Shown: positions 54,401-64,000, counted from the first letter of the stretch. The stretch: DNA of 64,000 nt from Psychromonas sp. SA13A (GCF_011378715.1 NZ_WTKU01000006.1:62001-126000), one strand, 5' to 3'. Notes: generated by a model not told the origin, from the sequence alone. Made by a program: numbers and translations.

Positions 54401-57205
54401 ATGAATCTATATATAGAGTACATCAAGGAAATTGAAAGTCGTAAAAAGGATCTTGGATTGGCTCCTCTGCCGATTGATGGTGCTGAATTATTATCTGAAA
54501 TAATTGCTCAAATTAAAGATGTAAATAATGAGTATCGTAAAGATTCACTGCATTTTTTCATCTATAACACCTTACCGGGCACAACTAGCGCTGCAGGTGT
54601 TAAGTCTGAGTTTTTAAAAGAAATTATTTTAGGTCAGTCAGTAGTAGAAGAAATTACCCCTACATTTGCTTTTGAGTTGTTGTCACACATGAAAGGTGGG
54701 CCTTCAATTCAAGTTCTTCTTGATTTAGCATTATCTGACGATTTATCAGTTGCACACCCCGCCGCTGAAGTATTAAAAACACAAGTATTTTTGTATGAAG
54801 CAGATACAAGCCGTTTAGAGGAAGCCTTCAAAGCAGGTAATACTGTTGCTAAAGACATTCTTGAAAGTTATGCCAGAGCAGACTTTTACACCAAACTTCC
54901 TGAAATAGCTGAAAAAATAGAAGTTGTTACTTACATCGCTGGTGAAGGTGATATTTCTACTGACTTATTATCGCCAGGTAATCAAGCGCATTCACGTTCA
55001 GACCGTGAACTACACGGAAAGTGCTTAATATCTCCAGAAGCACAAGCAGACATTCAAGCACTGCAAAAGCAATACCCAGGCAAAAAAGTAATGTTGATTG
55101 CTGAAAAAGGCACAATGGGCGTGGGCTCTTCTCGTATGTCTGGTGTTAACAACGTTGCTTTGTGGGCAGGTGAACAAGCAAGTCCTTACATTCCATTTGT
55201 AAACTTTGCTCCCGTTGTAGCCGGTACCAATGGTATCTCTCCAATATTTTTAACCACAGTTGGTGTAACTGGCGGGATCGGTTTAGATCTTAAAAACTGG
55301 GTTAAAAAGACCGATGCCGATGGTAAAACAGTACTTAACGACAATGGTGACCCTGTATTAGAAGAAGTTTATTCAGTAGCAACAGGTACCGTACTGACTA
55401 TTAACACCAAAACTAAGAAACTATACAACGGTGATAAAGAGCTAGTCGATATCTCTTCTGCATTCACACCGCAATCGGTTGAATTCATGAAAGCCGGTGG
55501 TTCTTACGCAATTGTTTTTGGTAAAAAACTACAAAACTTTGCAGCTGAAACACTAGGTGTTCCACTACAACCTGTTTATGCCCCTTCTAAAGAGATTTCT
55601 CATGAAGGACAAGGCTTAACTGCAGTTGAAAAAATATTCAATAAAAATGCAGTAGGTGTTGCTTCAGAATCAGATCTACATGCGGGTTCTGACGTACGTG
55701 TAACAGTGAATATCGTTGGCTCTCAAGATACAACGGGATTAATGACCTCTCAAGAACTAGAGTCAATGGCAGCAATGGTAATCTCTCCTATTGTTGATGG
55801 CGCTTACCAGTCTGGTTGTCACACTGCATCAGTATGGGACAGTAAAGCACAGGCTAACATCCCTAAGTTGATGAGTTTCATGAGTAAATTTGGTCTGATC
55901 ACCGCCCGTGATCCAGAGGGTGTATATGCTCCAATGACCGATGTTATTCATAAAGTATTGAATGATATAACCGTTGATGACCAAGCGATTATTATTGGTG
56001 GTGATTCTCATACGCGTATGTCTAAGGGTGTCGCATTTGGGGCTGACTCAGGTACTGTTGCACTTGCACTTGCAACAGGTGAAGCAACAATGCCTATCCC
56101 TGAATCAGTTAAGGTTACCTTTAAAGGTGATATGAAACCTTATATGGATTTCCGTGATGTGGTACACGCAACTCAATTGCAAATGCTTAAGCAATTTGGC
56201 GATAACGTTTTCCAAGGCCGCGTAATTGAAGTACACATTGGTACTTTATTAGCAGACCAAGCATTCACTTTCACTGACTGGACTGCAGAAATGAAAGCAA
56301 AAGCTTCTATCTGTATTTCTCAGGATGATACATTAATTGGGTCTCTTGAACTGTCTAAGAGCCGTATCCAGATAATGATCAACAAGGGAATGGAAAATAA
56401 AGCGAAAACACTACACGGTTTAATCGCTTTAGCTGACAAACGTATTGAAGAAATCAAATCTGGTACAAACCCAGCTTTATCACCGGACGACAATGCGAAG
56501 TACTTCGCAGAAGTAGTTGTTGACCTAGATACTATCGATGAGCCAATGGTTGCTGACCCAGATGTAAATAATGACGATGTATCTAAGCGTTATACACATG
56601 ATGTGATCCGCCCTCTTTCTTTCTACAATAATAAACCAGTAGATTTAGGCTTTGTTGGTTCATGTATGGTGCATAAAGGTGACATACAAATCATCGCTCA
56701 AATGTTACGCAACATTGAAAAACATAATGGCAAAGTTGAATTTAAAGTACCATTAGTTATTGCCCCACCAACATACAATATTGTTGATGAGCTAAAAGCT
56801 GAAGGCGATTGGGATATTTTACAGAAATACTCAGGTTTTGAATTCGATGACGCTAACCCTAAAGGTTCGGCGCGTACTAAATATGAAAATATTATGTACC
56901 TAGAACGCCCAGGCTGTAACTTGTGTATGGGTAACCAAGAAAAAGCTGAACCAGGTGATACTGTTATTGCAACATCAACACGCTTATTCCAAGGTCGTGT
57001 GGTAGCAGATACTAGCGAGAAGAAAGGTGAATCATTGTTAGGTTCTACACCTTTAGTTGTGCTAGCAACCGTATTAGGTCGATTCCCTACGATTGAAGAG
57101 TACAAACAAGCAGTAGAAGGTATTAACCTAACTGATTTTGTGCCACCTGCACAAGAGATGAACACTAAATACACTGGCAAACCTGTTGCTGTTAGAATGC
57201 TGTAA
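54401..57205 (+). CDS. acnB: Aconitate hydratase B (long, Bacteroidetes-like type)
   Basis: TCA-cycle enzyme interconverting citrate and isocitrate; AcnB also dehydrates 2-methylisocitrate. The N-terminal HEAT-like domain (1-165) is followed by the swivel domain (about 170-390) and the catalytic core (IVGSQDTTGLMTSQELE near 438; IIGGDSHTRMSKGVAFGADSG near 531). Fe-S cysteines are Cys755 (GSCMVHKGD), Cys839 and Cys842 (PGCNLCMGNQ). At 934 residues it is about 70 longer than E. coli AcnB (865). The spacing Cys755-Cys839 is 84 against 59 in E. coli, and the E. coli C-terminal tail is missing. It resembles the long type I associate with Bacteroidetes. AGAGAG precedes the ATG. Confidence 0.92.
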   Translation: MNLYIEYIKEIESRKKDLGLAPLPIDGAELLSEIIAQIKDVNNEYRKDSLHFFIYNTLPGTTSAAGVKSEFLKEIILGQSVVEEITPTFAFELLSHMKGGPSIQVLLDLALSDDLSVAHPAAEVLKTQVFLYEADTSRLEEAFKAGNTVAKDILESYARADFYTKLPEIAEKIEVVTYIAGEGDISTDLLSPGNQAHSRSDRELHGKCLISPEAQADIQALQKQYPGKKVMLIAEKGTMGVGSSRMSGVNNVALWAGEQASPYIPFVNFAPVVAGTNGISPIFLTTVGVTGGIGLDLKNWVKKTDADGKTVLNDNGDPVLEEVYSVATGTVLTINTKTKKLYNGDKELVDISSAFTPQSVEFMKAGGSYAIVFGKKLQNFAAETLGVPLQPVYAPSKEISHEGQGLTAVEKIFNKNAVGVASESDLHAGSDVRVTVNIVGSQDTTGLMTSQELESMAAMVISPIVDGAYQSGCHTASVWDSKAQANIPKLMSFMSKFGLITARDPEGVYAPMTDVIHKVLNDITVDDQAIIIGGDSHTRMSKGVAFGADSGTVALALATGEATMPIPESVKVTFKGDMKPYMDFRDVVHATQLQMLKQFGDNVFQGRVIEVHIGTLLADQAFTFTDWTAEMKAKASICISQDDTLIGSLELSKSRIQIMINKGMENKAKTLHGLIALADKRIEEIKSGTNPALSPDDNAKYFAEVVVDLDTIDEPMVADPDVNNDDVSKRYTHDVIRPLSFYNNKPVDLGFVGSCMVHKGDIQIIAQMLRNIEKHNGKVEFKVPLVIAPPTYNIVDELKAEGDWDILQKYSGFEFDDANPKGSARTKYENIMYLERPGCNLCMGNQEKAEPGDTVIATSTRLFQGRVVADTSEKKGESLLGSTPLVVLATVLGRFPTIEEYKQAVEGINLTDFVPPAQEMNTKYTGKPVAVRML

Positions 57206-57285
57206 CATATTATTTATTAAAGAGTAACTTGAACAGTCATTTGAATAGTTACTTGAATAATAATTAAAATACTTAAAATAAATAT

Positions 57286-57353
57286 GGGTTATTTATTTTG
57301 GTTGATTAAGAGAAATCTTATAATCAACCATAATAAGTAGCCCTTTTTTATAA
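57286..57353 (+). terminator. Extended hairpin terminator after acnB
   Basis: GGTTGATTA (57300-57308) pairs with TAATCAACC (57321-57329). An outer GGGTTA/TAGCCC pairing (57286-57291 with 57338-57343) is followed by TTTTTT. Confidence 0.7.
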
Positions 57354-57681
57354 AATTAATAACAATCTCACCGCTTTAACTCATATTTTCCAACGTCATA
57401 TCACCTTCGCCCGTCAAGCACCTTATTGCAAGCCAAGCCCGTATAATGCGTTTGTATAACCTAGTTGTATTAAAGCGTTACGAAAGTCGCTTATATTACG
57501 CCTATTAGGTTCTGATTCTAGCAATCGCTCTTACTAACTTATTGAAATATTTCGATCAAGGTACTATCAGTCATTACAATATCAAACACTACAATATCGT
57601 TCTGTATCAATGAAAACAGCATTAATGAAAACAGGAATGCATAAACCATATGAGATAAAGCGCTGAAAAACCTTCGCCCAT

Positions 57682-57718
57682 AAAAAAAGCTTGCTACCCT
57701 AAGGCAACAAGCTTTTTT
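57682..57718 (-). terminator. Terminator of the pdh operon after lpd
   Basis: AAAAAGCTTG (57684-57693) pairs with CAAGCTTTTT (57708-57717). Inner TTGC/GCAA pairing is possible. It can work in both directions. Confidence 0.88.
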
Positions 57719-57741
57719 AATATGCTAGAAATAAACGAGTA

Positions 57742-59172
57742 TTATTTACGTTTTACTGCTTTAGCATTTGGAAGATCAGTAATTGAACCTTCATAAATCT
57801 CTGCAGCTAAACCAACTGACTCATGTAACGTTGGGTGAGCATGAATAGTTAATGCGATATCTTCAGCATCACAACCCATTTCGATTGCTAGACCGATTTC
57901 ACCTAGTAGTTCACCTGCGTTAGTACCAACCACTGAACCACCAATAATACGGTGAGTATCTTTATCAAAGATAAGCTTAGTTAAACCATCAGAACAATCA
58001 GACGCGATTGCACGACCAGAAGCCGCCCAAGGGAATACTGATTTTTCGTAGTTAAGACCTTGCTCTTTTGCTTCTTTTTCAGTTACACCAACCCATGCCA
58101 TTTCTGGCTCTGTGTAGGCAATTGAAGGAATTGTTTTAGGATCAAAGTAATGTTTTTTGCCAGCAATAACTTCAGCAGCAACATGACCTTCATGCACACC
58201 TTTATGAGCCAACATTGGTTGACCAACAATATCACCGATAGCATGGATATGCGGTACATTAGTATGCATTTGCTTATCAACTTCAATGAAACCGCGCTCT
58301 GTTACTTTAATGCCAGCTTTTTCAGCATCAATAGTAAGACCGTTAGGTACACGACCAACAGCAACTAATACAGCATCATAAGGTTTTGCTTCAGCAGGTG
58401 CATTTTTACCTTCAAAAGAAACGTATAACGCATCTTCTTTTGCGTCAACAGCAGTTACTTTAGTTGAAAGCATGATGTTGAATTTATTTTTAACTTTCTT
58501 AGTATAAACTTGCACAATATCTTTATCGGCAGCAGGTACTAATTGGTCTGCAAATTCAACAACATCAACGTCAGAACCTAATGATTTGTAAACAGTTCCC
58601 ATTTCAAGACCGATGATACCACCGCCTAAAATAAGTAAACGTTTTGGTACTGATTTAAGCTCTAATGCATCAGTAGAATCCCAAACACGTGAGTCATCAT
58701 GTGGAATAAACGGAAGTTTAACAGGGCGAGAACCGGCAGCAATAATTGCGTTATCAAAAGTGATTGTTGTTACTTCACCTTCACGGTTTGTAGCTTCGAT
58801 AGTATTCGCGCCAGTAAAGCGTCCCCAACCGTTAACGGTGGTTACTTTACGCATTTTAGCCATGCCTTGTAGACCGCCAGTTAGCTGTGATACTACTTTT
58901 TCTTTCCAGATACGAATTTTATCGATATCTGTTGATGGCTCACCAAATAGTACACCATGCTCAGATAATGCTTTTGCTTCTTCAATTACTTTAGACACAT
59001 GTAGTAATGCTTTAGAAGGAATACAACCAACGTTCAAACAAACACCGCCAAGCGTTTCATATTTTTCAATTAATACAGTTTCAAGACCTAGATCTGCTGC
59101 ACGGAAAGCTGCAGAGTATCCCGCAGGGCCAGAACCTAATACAACAACTTGTGCTTTAATTTCTTTACTCAT
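57742..59172 (-). CDS. lpdA: Dihydrolipoamide dehydrogenase (E3)
   Basis: FAD-dependent E3 of the pyruvate and 2-oxoglutarate dehydrogenase complexes (EC 1.8.1.4), 476 residues. The FAD-binding motif is VVLGSGPAGYSAAFRAADLG, the redox-active disulfide is GGVCLNVGCIPSKALLH, the NAD-binding motif is LILGGGIIGLEMGTVYKSLGS, and the C-terminal HAHPTLHESV carries the catalytic His-Glu pair. Last gene of pdhR-aceE-aceF-lpd. Confidence 0.97.
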   Translation of the reverse strand: MSKEIKAQVVVLGSGPAGYSAAFRAADLGLETVLIEKYETLGGVCLNVGCIPSKALLHVSKVIEEAKALSEHGVLFGEPSTDIDKIRIWKEKVVSQLTGGLQGMAKMRKVTTVNGWGRFTGANTIEATNREGEVTTITFDNAIIAAGSRPVKLPFIPHDDSRVWDSTDALELKSVPKRLLILGGGIIGLEMGTVYKSLGSDVDVVEFADQLVPAADKDIVQVYTKKVKNKFNIMLSTKVTAVDAKEDALYVSFEGKNAPAEAKPYDAVLVAVGRVPNGLTIDAEKAGIKVTERGFIEVDKQMHTNVPHIHAIGDIVGQPMLAHKGVHEGHVAAEVIAGKKHYFDPKTIPSIAYTEPEMAWVGVTEKEAKEQGLNYEKSVFPWAASGRAIASDCSDGLTKLIFDKDTHRIIGGSVVGTNAGELLGEIGLAIEMGCDAEDIALTIHAHPTLHESVGLAAEIYEGSITDLPNAKAVKRK

Positions 59173-59245
59173 GTTGACCTCAATAAACGAACACTCAAAA
59201 TAGGGTTTATAGTCTATTCAAATGTTATATGAATGTAAAATGAAT

Positions 59246-59265
59246 GGTCGGCACAAATGCCGACC
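59246..59265 (-). promoter_or_regulatory. Intercistronic hairpin between aceF and lpd
   Basis: GGTCGGCA, loop CAAA, TGCCGACC: a perfect 8-bp GC-rich stem in the 106-bp gap. No T run follows on the minus strand, so it more likely stabilises or punctuates the mRNA than terminates it. Confidence 0.6.
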
Positions 59266-59278
59266 TAGTTAACAAAGA

Positions 59279-60862
59279 TTATAAGATCAGGGTACGTAGA
59301 TCAGATAAGTAGTTGTTAACAGCAGTAATAAAGCGTGCACCGTCAGCACCATCAATAACACGATGGTCATAAGAAAGCGCAAGAGGAACCATTAAACGAG
59401 GTTCAAATTCTTTACCATTCCACTGTGGTTTCATAGCAGATTTAGAAACACCTAAAATAGCTACTTCAGGTGCATTAACGATAGGTGTAAATTGTGTACC
59501 ACCAATACCGCCAAGGCTAGAGATAGTCATGCTACCACCTTGCATATCTTTAGATGTTAATTTACCTGCACGTGCTTTCTTAGAAATTTCACCAATTTCG
59601 CGACAAATATCAAAAATACCTTTGTTTAATACATCTTTAACAACCGGTACAACTAGACCATTTGGCGTGTCTACTGCAATACCAATGTTGTAGTATTTTT
59701 TAAGGATCAGGCTTTGACCATCTTCAGATAAAGAAGAGTTAAAGTTAGGGTATAACGCCAACGCTTTAGCAACTGCTTTCATCATGAATACTAATGGGCT
59801 AATTTTAACGCCAAGATCTTGTTTTGCAGCAATTGCATTTTGCTCTTTACGGAACACTTCTAAATCTGTGATATCAGCTTCATCAAACTGTGTAACATGT
59901 GGAATCGTTACCCAGTTGCGATGTAGAGCAGGACCAGAGATTTTTTGGATACGAGAAAGTTCTTTAACTTCCACTTCACCAAATTTAGCAAAATCTACTT
60001 TAGGTGAAGCAGCAACAGCTAAACCACCTGCGCCAACACCGCCACCGTTTTTAGCAGCTTGTAATTGTGCTTTAACGAATTTTTGTACGTCTTCTTTAGT
60101 TGTACGGCCTTTAGGACCAGAAGCAGCGATTGCATTTAAGTCTAAATCAAACTCACGTGCAATACGGCGTACCGATGGAGAAGCCTTAATCGCAGCGCTA
60201 ACAGGTGCAACTTCAACTTTTGCAGGAGCAGCTGGCGCCGCAGCAGGTGAAGCTTTAGGTGCTTCAGCAGGAGCAGAGGCAGCAGCTGGAGTAGCAGCAG
60301 GCGCATCGCCTTCAGCTTCAATTAATAGGATCAAAGTCCCTTCAGATACTTTATCACCTGTTGCGATTTTAATTTCTTTTACAACACCACCAAATGGTGC
60401 AGGAACGTCCATTGATGCTTTATCACCTTCAACAGTAATAACATCTTGGTCTTCGGTGATCGTATCGCCAACAGCAACAAGAATATCAGTCACTTCAACT
60501 TCATCACCACCGATATCAGGCACACATAATTCTTTAACAGCAGTCGCAGTAGCTACTGCAGGTTCAGCTTCTTCCGCAGGAGCTGGCGTTTCAGCGGCTG
60601 CAGGTGCTTCAGCAGCTGCAGAACCAGCAACTTCAACGATTAATACTAGGTTACCTTCAGAAACACTGTCACCAACGCTTACTTTAATTTCTTTAACTAC
60701 ACCAGCAACTGATGAAGGTACGTCCATTGACGCTTTATCGCCTTCAATCGTTAATACATCTTGGTCTTCAGCAATGGTATCGCCAACTGCAACTAAGATA
60801 TCAGTAATATCAGCCGCATCAGCACCAATATCAGGTAGTAAAAATTCTTTTAATTCAGACAT
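59279..60862 (-). CDS. aceF: Pyruvate dehydrogenase E2, dihydrolipoyl acetyltransferase
   Basis: E2 core of the pyruvate dehydrogenase complex (EC 2.3.1.12), 527 residues from [13 protein letters not shown]. It has two lipoyl domains, each with the lipoylated Lys in the [10 protein letters not shown] motif (about residues 40 and 145). Ala/Pro-rich linkers follow, then a peripheral-subunit-binding domain ([30 protein letters not shown]), and a catalytic domain ending in [15 protein letters not shown]. coli has three lipoyl domains; this one has two. The upstream TTG at 60880 is not preferred. Confidence 0.96.
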   Translation of the reverse strand: MSELKEFLLPDIGADAADITDILVAVGDTIAEDQDVLTIEGDKASMDVPSSVAGVVKEIKVSVGDSVSEGNLVLIVEVAGSAAAEAPAAAETPAPAEEAEPAVATATAVKELCVPDIGGDEVEVTDILVAVGDTITEDQDVITVEGDKASMDVPAPFGGVVKEIKIATGDKVSEGTLILLIEAEGDAPAATPAAASAPAEAPKASPAAAPAAPAKVEVAPVSAAIKASPSVRRIAREFDLDLNAIAASGPKGRTTKEDVQKFVKAQLQAAKNGGGVGAGGLAVAASPKVDFAKFGEVEVKELSRIQKISGPALHRNWVTIPHVTQFDEADITDLEVFRKEQNAIAAKQDLGVKISPLVFMMKAVAKALALYPNFNSSLSEDGQSLILKKYYNIGIAVDTPNGLVVPVVKDVLNKGIFDICREIGEISKKARAGKLTSKDMQGGSMTISSLGGIGGTQFTPIVNAPEVAILGVSKSAMKPQWNGKEFEPRLMVPLALSYDHRVIDGADGARFITAVNNYLSDLRTLIL

Positions 60863-60888
60863 AATAATTTTCCTAATCAATAAAAGTC

Positions 60889-60911
60889 GGTGTTAGGTTT
60901 GACTAACACCG
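60889..60911 (-). promoter_or_regulatory. Intercistronic hairpin between aceE and aceF
   Basis: CGGTGTTAG and CTAACACCG, separated by about 5 bases, form a 9-bp perfect stem in the 57-bp gap between aceE and aceF. Downstream sequence on the minus strand is ACTTTTATT, a weak U tract. Coordinates may be off by one base. Confidence 0.6.
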
Positions 60912-60919
60912 AGACTGAT

Positions 60920-63580
60920 TTATGCAAATAATGGGTTGATTTTGTTTACATCGATATCAAACTTAGCAATCGCTTCAGTAACGACCTTACGTTCAACATC
61001 ACCACGTTTTGCTAACTCAGTTAACGCAGCTACAACAACGTAACCGGCATTAACTTCAAAGTGACGACGTAAGTTTTCACGGCTATCACTACGGCCGAAA
61101 CCATCAGTACCTAGTACTTTGTATGAATCAGCAGGGATAAATGCGCGTACTTGCTCTGCATAGTTTTTCATGTAATCCGTTGCAGCAATCGTTGGCTCAT
61201 CACCTAATACAGATGTGATGTAAGGTACTTTTTGCTCAGCTTCAGGGTTTAACATGTTAAAGCGTTCAACGTCTTGACCGTCACGTGTTAATTCATTGAA
61301 TGAAGTCACAGAGAAGATATCAGAAGCAACACCATATTCTTCACTTAGAATAGTCGCAGCAGCACGTACTTCGTTCATGATGGTACCAGAACTTAATAGC
61401 TGTACTTTGTTCTTACCAGGCAATGAAGTAAATTTGTAAATACCTTTACGGATACCTTCTTCAGCACCTTCTGGCATAGCTGGCATTGCATAGTTTTCAT
61501 TCATTACCGTTAAGTAATAATATATGTTTTCTTGTTTCTCACCGTACATACGCTCAATACCGTGTTGAACGATAACCGCTAGCTCGTACGCAAATGTTGG
61601 GTCATAAGAAATACAGTTAGGGATAGTATTTGCTTGAATATGGCTGTGGCCATCTTCATGCTGTAAACCTTCACCGTTTAATGTAGTACGACCAGCAGTA
61701 GCACCTAATAGGAAACCACGTGCTTGTTGATCACCCGCCATCCATGCCATATCACCAATACGTTGGAAACCAAACATAGAGTAGTAAATGTAGAATGGAA
61801 TCATTGGTAAGTCATTAGTACTGTATGACGTTGCAGCAGCAACCCAAGAAGACATAGAACCTAGTTCATTGATACCTTCTTGTAATACTTGTCCAGACGT
61901 TGCTTCTTTATAGTAAGAAACGACGCCACGGTCTTCAGGAATGTAATCTTGACCATGCGGATTATAAATACCCACTTGACGGAACAAACCTTCCATACCA
62001 AAAGTACGCGCTTCATCGGCAATGATTGGAACGATATTTTTACCGATACCTTTATCTTTCAACAATATATTTAGAATACGTACGTAAGCCATTGTTGTTG
62101 AAATTTCACGTTTTTGCTCGCCTAATAGCGCTGAGAATTTATCTAATTCAGGCACAGCTAGTTTTTCAGTAAACTTAGGAAGACGCTTAGGTGTGTAACC
62201 TAATAATGCTTCACGCTTACCGTGTAAGTAGTTGTACTCTTCAGAACCTTCTTCAAGTGTTAAGTAAGGCAGTGTTGCAGCTTGCTCATCACTTAATAAG
62301 TCTTGTAAACCTAAACGATCACGTAACGTTTCGATATGCTCTTCAGTCATTTTCTTCACGCCGTGAGCAATATTTTTGCCCTCAGCCGCAGCGCCCATAC
62401 CGTAACCTTTAACTGTTTTAGCTAGAATTACTGTTGGTTTACCCGCTGTCTCTTCTGCGTTTTTAAATGCAGCGTACAGTTTAGATGAATCATGACCACC
62501 ACGTTTAAGTGCAAAAATTTGCTCGTCGGTCATATCTGCAACTAGTGCAGCTGTTTCAGGGTATTTACCGAAGAAATGCTCACGAACATAAGCACCGTCT
62601 TTAGATTTGAATGTTTGGTAATCACCATCAACAGTTTCTTCCATTAACTGTAATAATTTACCAGACGTATCTTTAGCAATTAAGGCATCCCAGTTACCGC
62701 CCCAAATAACTTTAACAACATTCCAACCAGCACCTGTAAATAGGCCTTCTAGCTCTTGAATGATGCTACCGTTACCCATTACTGGGCCATCTAAACGTTG
62801 TAAGTTACAGTTAATTAAGAAACATAAGTTATCTAATTTTTCACGAGAAGCAAAAGATAATGAACCACGAGATTCTGGCTCATCCATTTCACCATCACCT
62901 AAGAACGCATAAACACGTTGTGCAGACGTTGGTTTTAAACCACGACCGTCAAGGTATTTTAAGAAACGCGCTTGGTAGATAGCAGCAATTGGGCCAAGAC
63001 CCATTGATACCGTAGGAAACTGCCAAAATTCAGGAAGTAGTTTAGGGTGCGGGTAAGAAGGTAAACCTTTACCATCTACTTCTTGACGGAAGTTATCTAA
63101 CTGTTCAGCAGTTAAGCGACCTTCAAGAAATGCACGCGCATAAATACCAGGAGAAATATGACCTTGGTAATAAACTAAATCACCGCCATCTGTTTCATTT
63201 GGAGCACGGAAAAAGTGGTTAAAACATACTTCGTAAAATGCAGCAGCTGACTGATAAGAAGCCATGTGTCCACCAAGATCTAAATCTTTTTTAGAAGCAC
63301 GCATAACAATCATGATCGCATTCCAGCGAATGATTGAACGAATACGTTGTTCTATTTTTAGATCGCCTGGGTAAACAGGTTGTTGGTCAGATGGGATAGT
63401 ATTCACATAATTAGTGTTAATGCCGTGTGGCAAATTAACACCTTCTTTACGTGCTTTATCCATCACTTGCTCAAGGATAAATTGAGCACGTTCTGAGCCC
63501 TCATCTTCAAGAATGGTTGATAATGCTTCAAGCCATTCAGAAGTTTCTTGCGCATCAATATCTTTTAGGATGTCAGTCAT
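60920..63580 (-). CDS. aceE: Pyruvate dehydrogenase E1 (homodimeric)
   Basis: Thiamine-diphosphate-dependent E1 of the pyruvate dehydrogenase complex (EC 1.2.4.1), 886 residues as in E. coli AceE (887). The TPP-binding motif begins at FLGDGEMDEPESRGSLSFA and ends near LDNLCFLINCN. Further hallmarks are IVPIIADEARTFGMEGLFRQVGIY and GRTTLNGEGLQHEDGHSH. GGAAAG precedes the ATG. A 196-bp gap separates it from pdhR; I see no good match to the PdhR box there. Confidence 0.97.
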   Translation of the reverse strand: MTDILKDIDAQETSEWLEALSTILEDEGSERAQFILEQVMDKARKEGVNLPHGINTNYVNTIPSDQQPVYPGDLKIEQRIRSIIRWNAIMIVMRASKKDLDLGGHMASYQSAAAFYEVCFNHFFRAPNETDGGDLVYYQGHISPGIYARAFLEGRLTAEQLDNFRQEVDGKGLPSYPHPKLLPEFWQFPTVSMGLGPIAAIYQARFLKYLDGRGLKPTSAQRVYAFLGDGEMDEPESRGSLSFASREKLDNLCFLINCNLQRLDGPVMGNGSIIQELEGLFTGAGWNVVKVIWGGNWDALIAKDTSGKLLQLMEETVDGDYQTFKSKDGAYVREHFFGKYPETAALVADMTDEQIFALKRGGHDSSKLYAAFKNAEETAGKPTVILAKTVKGYGMGAAAEGKNIAHGVKKMTEEHIETLRDRLGLQDLLSDEQAATLPYLTLEEGSEEYNYLHGKREALLGYTPKRLPKFTEKLAVPELDKFSALLGEQKREISTTMAYVRILNILLKDKGIGKNIVPIIADEARTFGMEGLFRQVGIYNPHGQDYIPEDRGVVSYYKEATSGQVLQEGINELGSMSSWVAAATSYSTNDLPMIPFYIYYSMFGFQRIGDMAWMAGDQQARGFLLGATAGRTTLNGEGLQHEDGHSHIQANTIPNCISYDPTFAYELAVIVQHGIERMYGEKQENIYYYLTVMNENYAMPAMPEGAEEGIRKGIYKFTSLPGKNKVQLLSSGTIMNEVRAAATILSEEYGVASDIFSVTSFNELTRDGQDVERFNMLNPEAEQKVPYITSVLGDEPTIAATDYMKNYAEQVRAFIPADSYKVLGTDGFGRSDSRENLRRHFEVNAGYVVVAALTELAKRGDVERKVVTEAIAKFDIDVNKINPLFA

Positions 63581-63776
63581 GACACTTTCCTTCTATATCA
63601 CTAGATAATCTCAGCTCGAAAGCCAAGCGTTGTTTTATAATTATTTACATTAACCACTACCTGCTTCACAGCACGTTTGTATGCCATTTCGGCAATAAGT
63701 AATCTAAATAGTTATTTATATAAGTATATTTTCACAGTAAAACTGTGCCCGTTATACTATAAAACGGCAGTTTTTT

Positions 63777-64000
63777 TCAAAAGCCACCTAACTCGCGTTT
63801 AAAGGCACTCTCTTCGCATAACATAACTAAACGTGTTTCTTCAATGTAATTCAGATGTTGATCTGATGCTTCTTTCGCTTTCATCGGTTGCTTTGATAAA
63901 ATAGCATCCACTAACTGTAAACGATGTTGATGAATTTTTTTAGCCACTTCAGGATATAAATACAATTGTTTAACATTATCCGAGATATTACGATGTAATA
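63777..64000 (-). CDS. pdhR: Pyruvate dehydrogenase complex repressor PdhR, C-terminal part
   Basis: The frame continues past the window end, so only the C-terminal 74 residues or so are seen, read from LHRNISDNVKQLYLYPEV onward. It matches the FadR/GntR effector domain of E. coli PdhR: SKQPMKAKEASDQHLNYIEE corresponds to GKPEEAREASHRHLAFIEE. Position directly upstream of aceE in the same direction supports PdhR. The TTG at 63965 is internal. PdhR senses pyruvate in enterics. Confidence 0.88.
   Translation of the reverse strand, partial: LHRNISDNVKQLYLYPEVAKKIHQHRLQLVDAILSKQPMKAKEASDQHLNYIEETRLVMLCEESAFKRELGGF

Larger units (their letters stand above)
57206..57741. other. Gap between convergent acnB and lpd
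   Basis: This 536-bp gap contains the two terminators listed separately and no gene or RNA I can recognise. AACCTA near 57460 and TAGGTT near 57510 bracket a segment with many self-complementary words, but no stable structure is obvious. Confidence 0.5.

Noticed and set aside
58613-59203. Plus-strand frame antisense to lpd
   Set aside because: It lies wholly opposite the well-conserved lpd N terminus and has no family signature.
59784-60896. Long plus-strand frame antisense to aceF
   Set aside because: It mirrors the Ala/Pro-rich linkers of AceF, whose codon bias leaves the opposite strand open. aceF itself is certain.
63581-63776. PdhR operator in the pdhR-aceE gap
   Set aside because: I looked for ATTGGTNNNACCAAT-type palindromes and found none. 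The gap may still contain a divergent site, but I cannot support one.

Overview
The window is an AT-rich chromosomal segment of a marine gammaproteobacterium. The best guess is a Psychromonas or other Alteromonadales/Vibrionales-like lineage, inferred from protein similarity to E. coli/Vibrio orthologues, low GC and conserved gene blocks (miaB-ybeZ-ybeY-corC-lnt, petABC-sspAB, rplM-rpsI, mlaFEDCB-ibaG-murA, kdsC-lptCAB-rpoN-ptsN-rapZ-ptsO, pdhR-aceEF-lpd). The genus is inferred, not demonstrated. I recognise no rRNA, tRNA, CRISPR, prophage or complete insertion sequence.

Positions 1-14,261 are the accessory part. They hold the end of cra, a PEP-CTERM protein, the thiBPQ thiamine transporter, a pair of Fur-box-like sites between a divergent unknown gene and a tandem ABM-domain gene, an exported acetolactate decarboxylase, and a lysE-type exporter / gdx guanidinium exporter / NAD(P)-binding protein cluster with a guanidine-II (mini-ykkC) riboswitch in front of gdx. 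Two DJ-1/PfpI-family proteins, a coiled-coil membrane protein of unknown function, a CPXCG protein and a LysR regulator follow.

Positions 14,473-28,116 carry NAD-malic enzyme, ubiF divergent from the miaB-ybeZ-ybeY-corC-lnt operon, a MATE exporter, and a three-gene envelope cluster: retropepsin-like lipoprotein, 7TM protein with an inactive-transglutaminase-like domain, and a RimK-like ATP-grasp ligase. Positions 28,452-41,506 carry sspAB, the cytochrome bc1 operon, ferritin, rplM-rpsI, zapE, and degQ/degS with pykF between them. A previously easy-to-miss 55-codon Thr/Lys repeat ORF lies between degS and murA. Positions 41,526-52,030 are the Mla phospholipid-transport operon with ibaG and murA, divergent from the Kdo/LPS-export/sigma-54/nitrogen-PTS cluster, which here lacks yrbG, kdsD and hpf.

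Positions 52,174-64,000 hold yacL, a regulator with reversed domain order (DNA-binding domain first, receiver-like domain last), an unusually long AcnB of a type I associate with Bacteroidetes, and the pyruvate dehydrogenase operon pdhR-aceE-aceF-lpd on the minus strand, with stable hairpins in both gaps between the enzyme genes.

A recurring feature is short tandem repeats (8, 8, 13 and 36 bp units) in gaps between convergent genes, next to terminators. Central carbon metabolism (cra, maeA, pykF, acnB, pdh), envelope biogenesis (mla, lpt, lnt, murA) and envelope proteolysis (degQ, degS) dominate the conserved part.
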